Positions 1 through 12,000 of a stretch of DNA of 64,000 bases are shown here, in pieces. The first letter of the stretch is position 1; every line of letters starts with the position of its first letter. The translations under genes and the position numbers were made by a program. The notes under the pieces are model-generated. The model saw only the letters and a list, made by a program, of their open reading frames with translations. It was not told the DNA's origin and did not search any database. Origin of the DNA: Acanthaster planci (Eukaryota > Echinodermata > Asteroidea > Valvatida > Acanthasteridae); NCBI RefSeq assembly GCF_001949145.1, contig NW_019091360.1:1401231-1465230 (forward strand). Direction: 5' to 3'.

Positions 1-88
1 TGTCCATCAGCCATTCTTCTCTACATTCTTTCCTCCTTCCCAGAAGTTCCTTAGGGTTGGCTGTATATCTCCAGCTCACATCAACAAC
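1..88 (-). CDS. NGLY1: NGLY1 exon 8, truncated by window edge
   Basis: Starts after ATTCCAG with [20 protein letters not shown], matching the human segment VVDVTWRYS that follows the core domain. The open frame continues off position 1, so the exon end and the PAW domain are not in the window. Confidence 0.93.
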
Positions 89-3000
89 CTGGAATCAACC
101 ATTTCAACAGTATCAAAGCAAATTTTAAAAGAAATGTAACTTAGACTCATAAAACCCTAATGCCCAAATTTTAAATGAACATTCAGTGGGATACTTCTGA
201 AAGCCATTTAAAGCGTTCACGCAGTGCAATATTTTTAAAAAAAGGCAAGTTTAAGACCAGCCAAGCACATATTTATTCTCTTAGCAAATATGTCACACAA
301 AGGAGGTACACTGAGCAACGATCAACTGATCGCAAACATCATATTCAACAAGCAGTCTGTGGTAATAGCAAAACTGACTGTAGTGGTCGCTGAAAAAGTA
401 GACTTCCTCAAAAATGAGAACACCGAAGATGCCAGGTGCTGCACTGCCTTAGAATCAAACAGTGTTGCATTCACTGTTGTTTGATATGCAAGATAAAACT
501 AAATAAGAAGGATGAATCAATTTAAATGTGTCTTTCCTTTCAAAATTTCATAGGTTTGTAAACCAATACAGGCGATTCACAATAGTGCGCCGCCAAGAGT
601 TTGCAACATGTTGGCCAATCATAACGCACAAAATTTGTCGACCCTTTCCAAACGCGCATTGGGTTGACAAATTTCGCGCATTGTGATTGGCCAACGCATT
701 ACAAACTCTTGGTGGCGCACTATTGTGAAACGGCTGTATTGTCAAAAAGGCTGTGACAGTGATATTGTTAGGCACATTTGAGCGTAACTGTATGGAATTT
801 GTGCTTCATAGACAAATTCATTACATTGCTGTAATTAGGTTTCCGGCTATCCCCATACAAAAGTCAAGGAGACAACTAGTTCTACCTCTTCATTGGAGAA
901 AGCAATGAGATAGGAAAGCTTCTTGGACCAGCCTCGTTCATACAGCAAGGGTTTATCGCAGACATTCTCACACGGGTCGCAGTGAAGCCAGCGCTGTTGG
1001 GAATTAGAGTATACCTCCGTCCATACGTGGTCTAACAGAAAAAAAAATTCTGTAGTAGGCGTGCACAAGTTGGAAAAAATTGGCTGAGATGCAGTCACCA
1101 CAAAAAGAGCTGAAAGTCGGAATTTTCAAAAATTGAAATATTGGTGTTTTTGAATTAAGCAGAAAGGGAGCTTTCCAACTGTATTTACATGGAACACTTC
1201 GGCTTAAAGTATGAGGTGACAACGTGACATTATTCTGGCACTGTTTCACCATTTCTGACCAGGCATGAATAATGCTATCATCAAAATTGCTGAGAAAATG
1301 ACATTTTTACATGTATGATCCTACGAAATATTTGGAATTACACAGGAGCAGGTTACTCTTTTCAAATATTGAAAAATTGACCTCCACTTCAATATGACCT
1401 TAACCCCGCAAAATAGGAAGGAGCAGGATGTGACTTTCCGCTCATTTTGTCGTGACAGGTCACAAATGTCAATTTTCCTGAGACAGGTACTGGCACATGT
1501 AAGCCAACAATGTTGATGTATTCGTGCAAATGGGTTGGCGTGCATGAGGCAATAAACTATAAATGAGTGAATAGACAACAAAACCGATGAAGGAGTGAAT
1601 TCAGACTTCGCTAATGTACTTATAATGAATAATCTTACATACACGTGAAGTTTCTAAAGCCTCAAGACATCAGCTGAGACCTTTAAAGGAACTTCTCAGG
1701 AATGATCAACAAAATGGTGAGGAATTACATTCAAACATGAACACTGGAAAAACGATCTCGAGTACAAACAAAGGGCTTTGAAACGAGCACCCACGAATGA
1801 TGTGACTTCTGAATGTCCCGCACATACCTGTCCAGTCAACCACGTGCCTAGCCTCAAATCCAGCCGCTCGGCAGCACAGAGTGAAGCAGTTGGCCCACTC
1901 GCCGCAGCGACCTTTCCTGGTCTCCAACAGCTTACCTGGATGGTTGTACCTTGGAAAGCACCAAATTGAATATGAAATTTACCACTGGTGCCAAACTATT
2001 TGTGAAATGTCACGACCTTTAGTCTGATGCCTGGCAAATGAATCCTTTGCCGGTACTTTCATCGGATTGTGAGCTAGGTCTATCCACTTTGCAAGCACTC
2101 CAAATGCAACAAATGCCATGCAGGTTTATTTCTCTGGGTTTTCTGGTTTATTTTCCTGCACAAACATCAACACTTTCAATCTCTGACTGAGCTTGGGGGT
2201 CAGGCTTGGGTCATTTGGCAGCTGGCTAAGGTACCAATCCATCCTGCATTCAGCTCAACCATGTAGCTGCATTCTTTGTAATTCAGCCACAAGGCTGGTT
2301 CATACCTCAGGCGAGTGCGCAAGCGAAGGAAATTTCAGGTAACGCTTTCAGAGAAATTCTAAGGTTGAAATTCTTTTAAAATACTGCAGTCCGACTATTT
2401 TGATCCATCATCACAAAATTGTGCTGGAGTTCTCTTTTGCATCAAGCGAGAACCGGCCTTTCCAACCACAAGGATGAATGCTATCCTCAATAAACAAAAA
2501 ACAGAAATATGCCAACCTGCCATTTTCCCCTGAAACAATTAAGACCACTGTAAGTGAAATTTTGAAAATTTGAGAAATAAAGATGCTGCTAACTGGAAAA
2601 AAGAAATACCTTGGGAAACGACCCGGTCTATTGCACCTGGGGCATGTGTACCCCTCAACCCGGCCCGCCCCCCAGCGACGGTCATCTGCGTTCGGCTCCA
2701 CCAGGCCCACGCTCCTCATCCGCACCTGGCACGTCTCGCAGGACAGGCTGTCCATCCACTTGAAGAAGCTGGTCTTGAACCACTTCAGAAGCTCCAGGAG
2801 GAGGTAGTCGCGCTGGTCCAGCGGGCTGGTGAACTCCTCCACTCCTGGAGAATTGTGGACACAGGGACTGTGAACACTGGGACTCAGATGAAGAGAAAGA
2901 GTGGTAAGCACCTTGTGGTTGATCCATTCTACTCAGCAGCCAAAAAAGAGAGGCTACGTACAGGCAGAAATGATTCAACAAGCAAATTGTTGTAGCCCCT

Positions 3001-6000
3001 TCCCTCGGTCTCATTACCGTTTAACCATATACTGATTTTTCCCACAAACAAACTTGTCCCAGGCAGTTTTATTTTTGGTAAAAATACTTGCTTTTAAAGA
3101 TAAAACCAAAAACCACTGTCCTTTACAAAGATGTACTTTAAAAATCCTGTCCCTTGGTGGTAATTTACTCAAAATTTGTGTGAGATTTGTTTCAGTATTG
3201 TCACATACATGTATTTTATAGCTCCAAGACAATGTCATGGAGCAATATTTGGAGGGCTTCACATGTGCCCAACCTCTGGGGACTAGTTCAGGACTGTGTG
3301 TGTGTACAAACTCAATGGGAGTCACTCAAGTGTGGGAAGGAACTTATATGACCTTGTGCTGCATGTATAATTATTTTTGACAAATATACAGAAAAAGATG
3401 ATTGATGACTCCCGATGTCATGTTGCTGGTAGCAACGTTTTGGCTGTTGGTCCTGCTAGCCTTCATCAGGCAACTGAAGTCTGGATGCTGCAGAGTCGGC
3501 TATATACCGCTGGACCGCGTCCTCCGCGTGCCCCCGTCGTGTACTGCAGACGTAGTACGGGTGACCTCAGCAGGCGTCGCATGCTCCACTCCATGGGCGT
3601 GAAGGGGCGTGTCCTCGTTGTGGCTCCGTTGTGCTCCAGTGCTGCAGTGATTGTGTTGACGGATGGTGGGGAGCCAGAACCCAGGGATGTCGATGCCGCT
3701 AGCCCTGTTAATGCTGTGTTGGTTGAGGCGGATGTGGATGGCCTCCTTTACGCGTCTGGTCTGGAGATACCGGATAACCACCTTAACAGCCTCAAGCCCA
3801 ACATTCGGTTCACCATCGAGAACGAGCAGGACAGAAGCATCGCATTCCTGGACACCATGGTCCACAGGGAACCTGACGGCAGCCTGACAAGCACCGTGTA
3901 CCGCAAGCCCACTCACGCCGACCAGTATCTGGCTTTTGACTCACACCACCTAGAGTCTGTCAAAAGGGGTGTGGCCAAGTGCCTCCACGACCGCGCCTCA
4001 CGCCTAGTCACCAGACCACGCTACACAGCCGCCGAGAGACACCGAGTCACCGCAGCCCGCATGGCGAATGGGTACCCAACATCCTTCATCCGGCAGTCAT
4101 CTAGATCCAAGACCAGCACCGAAGCGGAGCGACTGGAGTACAAGGCCTTCACCGTTCTTCCCTTCATGGACGGTATCTCCAGACGGCTGAAGAGGATCCT
4201 GGAGGACCACCTTGAGGAGCCAACTCGTGCGTCCTGAGGATCCTATCCCACCCGGAAGACGCGGAGTAGTAGCCTACAGGATACCATGCGGTGACTGCGA
4301 CAAGGTGTAGGTCGGCGAGACTGGCAGACCCGTCGGCAAGAGAATCGAGGAGCACCAGGGTGACGTGAGACTCTCCCGTGTAGATTCGTCAGCGGTAGCG
4401 GAACACACCAGGGGAGCTGGTCACCACCCTAACTGGGACGGCGTGCAGTGTGTGGACCAGGACCAGCATTGGTACACCAGACGCATCAAGGAGGCCATCC
4501 ACATCCGCCTCAACACAGCATCAACTGGGACAGCGGCATCGATATCCCCGGGTTCTGGTTCCCCACCATCCATCAACACAATCACCGCAGCACTGGAGCA
4601 CAATGGAGCCACAACGAGGACACGCCCCTTCACGCCCATGGAGTGGAGCATGCGACGCCTGCTGAGGTCACCCGTACTACGTCTGCAGTACACGACGGGG
4701 GCACGCGGAGGACGCGGTCCAGCGGTATATAGCGGACTCTGCAGCATCCAGACTTCAGTTGCCTGATGAAGGCTAGCAGCACCAACAGCCGAAACGCTGC
4801 TACCAGCAACATGACATCGGGAGTCATCAATCATCTTTTTCTCTATAACCATCATCTACCGCGGCGATTATGTTTATCTCTTCTATTTTTGACAATTTTA
4901 TAAGAACAATGAGAGATCATAACTGAAGTCTTTTTCAGACTTAAATAAAAAATCTCTAAAGATATTGAAAATAATGGTTGATCATCTATAAAGATTGAAA
5001 CATGGTCAATCACAAGGTCTGGCACCTGTACTGTTCTCAGTCTGCTGCTGTAGTTTCTCCCTGGCTTTCAGGATGAGATCGGACAGCACCATGCAGTCCC
5101 TTGCCTTCTGCTGCAGAGCAGGATCCTCATAGATGAGGACGTGATCAGCGCTGCTCCGAAGCCGCTGATGGAAGGCCATCTCTGATGCCTGAAAATTTTC
5201 AAGATGATTTCATACTTTGGTGAAGGAAGAGCAATTTTGAAAAATAATCTCTAGTGTAATAAGCCTTGAATGAATAATGCCAAGATTAACACAGTAAAAT
5301 AACCAAAACTGACCAACATTCGGATTCATGTTGTCATTTCTGTTCATCCAACAGTGCATTAAGCACCAAATACATGTATATGACTAGAGCCAATGATTTT
5401 TCTCGATCGCGGAAAACAGACGGAATTTGTGGAATCAACACTTTGAAACGGAATTCACTGCTTGAAACGGAATTTGCAAAATTTCCCTCTAAGAATGGCT
5501 TAAAAAGTGAAGAAAACTTTCTGCAAAGTACTAAAAAATAAATGCCTACTAAACCCATTTCAAATGCTTGCTGTTAATGAACGAATTACGCTGGAAACAT
5601 GTTAAATTGCACCACTCCACCACATGATTGGGTCGTCCGCACCACGCCGGTGCCGATACTTGCAAGCGCTATGGCGTGCGTGAACCCCATGCACGCAGCA
5701 GCCGGCACAGCGCAGCGGTGCGGTACATTGTGTATACACATATTGGCCGTTCGCAAGCGTACCGTACACATACTAGCAATGAAATCAATGTACAAACAAG
5801 TTCTTACTCACACATATGACTATTGCACACGTGGGGGATTTAGTCTGTGAATCCGCATGGACGCCTTGAGACAAGGCTAGTACGGCATGGCAAAACAATG
5901 AAACCGCAGCAGCAAAACAGAAGACTAATTACATGTACTTATTTCTTGAATTAAACGAAACCTAGTAACCTTGGTGTACCATGGCTGAATGGGCCCTCGG

Positions 6001-9000
6001 AAGTGTTCAATAAAGAGTGAAGTTTTGAGTCACAAACGTACATTTTAGGGCTCAGATTTAATGTTAACTTTCTGAAGTTTGTTGCAACCCTTCCAAAGAA
6101 AATGGCCGGTCGATGTCCAACATTAACATATTGTGATCAACGACTGTTACATGCAAGACCTACTCTGTGACTTCACTCTACATGTATGTAATCTGATTTC
6201 ATACACGAGGAGTGGGTCATGAATTGTTCGTTGATTAATCAAAGCAAGTTTTTTGGCAATTGCTCGCTGGTGGGAAATCAAGGGGTGGGCAGTATTTCTT
6301 GTCTGGATTTTTTTTTCTAATTTTCACTACAGAAATTATAAAAAAAGTTGGAAACACTGCAGAATATTTCCAAACAATATTGTTGTTTTTTTTTCTTTCT
6401 TTCTTTTTTTTTGGGGGGGCAATGTGGTTGGGCAAATGGTTTCCATGCATAGTTTAAACTTGCTCTCCTATTTCATGCTTACGAAGATATGAAACAGAAT
6501 TTGAATTTCTGAAGCAGAATTCGAGATTTGGAAAAAAGGAAAATACCCATTTTTGAAACGGAAAATCATTCTCTCTATATGACGATTATAAATAGTGATG
6601 AAGAAGACATGTACAGTTTCCGTGGTGGGGGAAAAAAGCAGAGAAGTGTCCCAGGAAAAACCCATCAAATCACATAGAGACTGAAAACCCAATCCACATG
6701 ACAACCACGGTGGGATTCGAACCAGGGTCGAGAGGTGGGACAAAAAAAGAACCCTATACCAACCTGACTCCCCAAGTTCTCCTTTTTTCTGGAGTGACAG
6801 ATAATTGAACTGACAGAGAATAGTATGCAGAATTGCCAGAATCATAAAAGCTGAAAACCGTCAGGGATTTTTGGCTCCAACTGGCTATCTTCAGTTCCTT
6901 CACTGAATCCACTTTTGAGTCCAAAGAGTCATCTAGCTGTTAAATAGCTACACATTTCACTACTGTACATGTACATGTCCAATACAGCACCTTTGTTAGT
7001 GTATCGTAACTTGTACAGTATTACTTCATACCTGAATGTTCCACGTTGACAGGCCTGCGATTTGTTGGGCCATGAGTCGCAGGCGCTCCCTGGCTAACCG
7101 GCCCTGTATCGTGGTTAGGTCATTCAGGGGAGCGTGCTGGGGAAACACCAGGTGGCCGTCATTCTAAAGCAAGCAAGAGAAGGATAGACATTATAAGTGA
7201 ACACGACTGGTGAGGCTAACCCCTTGGGTCCTTTTGGCAAGGCTACAGCCTCAGTCCTCCAAACTCCTCCATTATCTTTTGAAGGTTTTCCATGGAAGGG
7301 AAAGAATTCCACATACGAACGGACGCAGCTTGACACCCTCTGCACAGGCCCCATGAGACTGGTCTGAAAAGTTCTAAATGTTTAGTATGTGAATACCTCG
7401 ATTTTTCCTTGCCAAAATTGACTTTTTAGGATGTTACTGCTTTTGGGTGGCTGGCAGGTCACTGCAGCGTTGAAATATTTGTGGCGTCTATATATGGAAT
7501 TCGTTCCCTTGGATGGGTCACCACTGCCTCAATCCATCAAATCCTCCAGGAAATTCCTGTTACTAGGTTGATACAGCGCAACCAAAAAATTTGTTCCACA
7601 TTCTTTGCACTTCAATGATGCATGTTTCTTCTCAAAATACAATAAACTTAAACACCACCTCCCAAAATACAGATAATTTTTATCCTCCTAATTTATTGTC
7701 CCAATATACAGTTGTGCATTACTTTACAATAAATTTATTTTCTTTGACCCACAAAGGAGGAAGGCTGTAGATTTCCTTCACAATAAATAATTACATAACT
7801 GCCATTTTTCCCAATATACAGTCATGCATTACTTTACAATAAATTTATTTTCTTTGGTCCACAAAGGAAAAAGGCTGTAGATTTCCTTCACAATAAATAA
7901 TTACATAACTACCATCTTCCTAGTCTATGGGTCTGGTTTTCACCTCTTCAAATCCCATAAGGAACAGACACTCCACGGCACCAGACACTGGAAGGACACG
8001 CTTCTCAAAGATCTTGTTTCCAAGCCGGATGGAGCGGTACTTCTCAACATTTGGATTCCTGTTTCAAATAATTAAAAAACTGTCCTAAAATAAGGAGCAT
8101 TAAAATGAGGCAAATATGCTGGACCATGAGCATAAAACTGCATGGCTTTCAAGACTATGCAACATTATGGCATGTACTGGGCCAGGGTTTGAACACACTT
8201 GAACAAATCTAAAAAAAAATCCCACATTTTATTTTAAGAAGTTGGATAGCGACAAGGTAACCAGCAGTGCTATTGAGGCCCTAAGCAAGATCACCGAAGG
8301 TATCGACATCATGGAAAAATGGCAAAAACTTATAAAATTAACTGATACGGTAGCTCTGACGGCGGTTGGACCACTGTCGATGAATATCAACGGAATTATC
8401 TCGCCGATGATTCCAACGACGAGAAACGTATTAAGAGAGCGGAAACAAGAGCACAGAGAAAAATGCGACAAGGCGCGGAAGGCACAGGGGTCAAGACATT
8501 TTTCCCCCGTTACTTCTCTGGTGGGGCCATCTACAATGAAGTTGAACAAGACAAACACAGCAGCTGACTGGCCTCAAGGACTGGGCTACATCAGCCAAAA
8601 CCAGGCGCTTGTTTTGCTTGTGGAAATTTGAGTCGTTGGAGAGCAGAGTGCAGCAAAATGATGACAGAAGTAATGGGAGGTCGTAAGATAAGCAAAGTAC
8701 CGATAAAATGTAAAAAAGGAAATTGAAGGGTGCAGAGACAAATTGTAATCACCAGTAGGGTGTTTAAAAGCCAGGCTAGACGAATGGAAAAGCACAAATG
8801 TGTGTAGCAGTGTTCTTATTATTTGGCAGGAGGGATACAAATTCCTGCTATTTACCTTGCCCAAAAAAGTGGACATAAAAAACAATAGGTCTGCCATAAA
8901 CCATGTAAACAATCCAGGTTTTGTGGTTTCTGACATGGGAAAGTTGCTTACTAAAAGTTGTATTTTTGAAGTTGCCGAAAAAACGTATGTTGTCAATCCA

Positions 9001-12000
9001 TTAACTGTGGCTGGAAACAAGGAAAAACCCTGATTGGTTTTGGATCGCCGTCATGTCAACGGTTGTCATGTCAATCCACATTTGTACAAAGAAAAGTTCA
9101 AATATGAGGGCAGTTAGGTTGTGAGAGATGTTTTTCAAAGAAGAGATAATGCAGTAACATTCAATCTAATATAAACCCACATACCACCACATTGAACAAC
9201 AGAAGAACGCCAACAGTTTCTGGGTTTTGCGTGGGGAAAAGGTATCATGAGGAGATGCACATACATACAAGGTCCTCCCATTCGGTATTTCCACAGCTGG
9301 TTAGGTTTTTTAATGAGGGCGGTAGTGACGCATTGGAGGAGTACAGGGTACAAGGTAATAATGTTCCAAGATGACAGAATGGCCGGAAGTGCCAGGCTGG
9401 ATCTAGCTAAAGAGCATAGCCAGTTAATAAAAAGCACCTTACAAAAGCTGGGTTTCATGATAGCCAAAGAGAAGTGTGTTTGGAAGCCGAAACAGAAAAT
9501 CAACTGGCTTGGGTTGGAATGGCATTTCAAGAAGGGTCTCATGCATATAGCAGAAAGGAGAGTACGCAATCTCCTGAGTTCAATTGATCAGATTTGTGAT
9601 ACACAAATCCCGTCGCTTGCCTTGGTACCAGTTAGGTACTGTACCTTGCCAGAGTCGTAGGTCAGATTGTATCCATGCACACGGTGCTTGGGTCGCTGGT
9701 TCAGCTCAAAACACAGGCAGCATTCAAATGCATAAACAGCAGAATTTCTTGGAATTCTCAGGTTCTCAATTCTCAAGCCAGCTAAATTAGAGTCGTTATT
9801 TTGGAGAGATACATGTAATGTACCAGTACAGCAGTTAAATGAGCTTGAGATATCTAAACAGGTTGAAGTTCATTTGGAAATGTACACGGACTCGTCCAGG
9901 TTGGGGTACGGGGTTATGTACTGGATCATGATGGGCTGGAAGTGATAGGCGCTTGGTCAGAAAGTAAAATGTGCAAAAGCTCTACTTGGAGAGAGCTTGA
10001 AGCCATCTGAAGAATGGCAACAGATATGAAGGACTGCCTGGAAGGGCACAGAGTGCATCTGTATACAGACAACCGGAGTGTACATGTAGTGAAAATCATA
10101 AAAATAAATAATAATAATAATTACCAAAAATGAGTCACTTGGGAGACATTCCCATAGGAACGTGCACAAAATTTTTCAAACTTTACCGTCCCATAATTCA
10201 ATATCCCCTAATCCGATCTTAACCAAACTTTGCATGTTTTCCTTTCAGACCCTAATCTATCATCTCTCAAAATGACGCCGGTAAAATTTTTCCTCCTTTT
10301 GGTAGTTGGAGAATTAGGGAGACATTGAAATGTCTCCCTAATGACCGATGTCTCCCTATTAAATGTTGAAAAATTTACCACAAAATGTCTCCCAAGTGAC
10401 CTATTTGGAAATATAATTGACAGTTATAAAGTGCCCAATCCATCAAGCTGCTCCCAGGTGCTGTACATCAAAATATAAATAAATAGATAAAACCTACATG
10501 TACCATAATTAATATCAATACTAAGAAACTAGAAGTGCTTGTTTAAAAAGATGCGTCTTCAGCACGGTCTTAAAACTCTCCACATTCCTAGAATCTCTAA
10601 GATGAACTTCAAGCTGGTTCCAGAGATGGGGACCAGCCACAGAAAACATCCTCTCGCCAGTAGAAGACAAGGCTTGGAAGAGTAAGCCTAGACGAGTAAA
10701 CAGGTAGTAATAACCCAGAAATGCATCAGAAGGCATCACAGGTTAGGGGGATATGTTCTAAAGCTGAGGCAAAGATAGATCCTGTTTGGAGACCAAGAAG
10801 AGAGAATAAATGAGCCGACAAGCTGAGTCAGTTGGTGGATAGTGACGATTGGCAGATCGATCAAGAGACTTTTGCCAGGTTGGACAGACAGTGGGGCCCC
10901 TATTCCTGCTATAGATTTGCATGTGGGTACAACGCCAAGTGTAAAAAAATCAACTCCAGCAGATGGTGCCCAGGTACTCCTAGTACAGATGCTTTCAGTC
11001 AGAAATGGACCACAGACACAAACTGGTGGGTACCGGTGGGTATCTCTGGCAAGTCTGGATATATTTTCATGTTTGTTGCATGCAAAAGACATTCAATTGA
11101 TTTGCATCTTTTTAGTACTAGATATACAACAAGCAGAGCATCAAGCCCTAGAGGAGACACTAGTCACGTCCATGAAGTTGCTTGGACTGGTGGATACTAC
11201 TGTATGTCAGGTCAACTAGCAGCATTGGGAAGCGAAGCTACTTCAGTCAAGTATTTAAGGTCATTCAAGAAATGGCAGAAATTCATCGAGACAGAAGGTG
11301 GCAATGCAATTCCAGCACAACCCATACATGAAGAGTTATAGATTTCAAGCTTAATTCAAAAAGGAGTTTCTACTAGCGTTAGTGAAACTGCCTTTTACGC
11401 TATTACATGGGCGCACAATGTAAGGGGCGTAAGTGACCCGACAGTTAAGCTGTTCGTACAGAATTTACTAGAGATGTCTAACAGAGCCTGTTCAAAACCA
11501 ATAAGAAAAAAAGAGAAATGGTTACAGCGGAACACATAGTAACACCGTCTGATAAATATGAAGGATCAGACGATTTACTTGAGTTAAGAGATCTTGCTAT
11601 CATTGTTCTGGGATTTGCGGGTTTTCTTCGGTTCAAGGAAATCCGTTGCTTGCAGGCAAAGACGTTTAATTTTTTAATTTCATGAAAAATTGTTGACTCT
11701 GTTCTTTTAAAGTAAAAGTAAGAATGATCAGTACAGAAAGGGGAAAACAGTCATGACTGCCAAAGGGATAACACCGTATGTCTGATGAAAATTGCCAATA
11801 ACTATTTGTCTAGGGCATGTGCACCATTACGCTCGGGACAATACATTTTCCATCCAGCAAAGGCAAGAATCTAATCAAGAGGACCAAGAAGTATAATTAT
11901 ACGAGACCCAGAGAAACAGTTTTGAACCGATTGAGGGAGGTTTGCAGTCATGTGAATATTGGGTTACACTCCTTGAGGGCAGGTGGTGCCACAGCAGCCA

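Larger units (their letters stand above)
9870..11100 (+). pseudogene. RNase H region of the YR retroelement, split by insertions
   Basis: [23 protein letters not shown] and LYTDNRSV (9880-10075) match the RNase H acidic boxes. The domain resumes at about 10760 with VWRPRREN and [20 protein letters not shown] then [19 protein letters not shown]. The gap between the two halves is filled by a MITE and a LINE tail. Confidence 0.8.
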
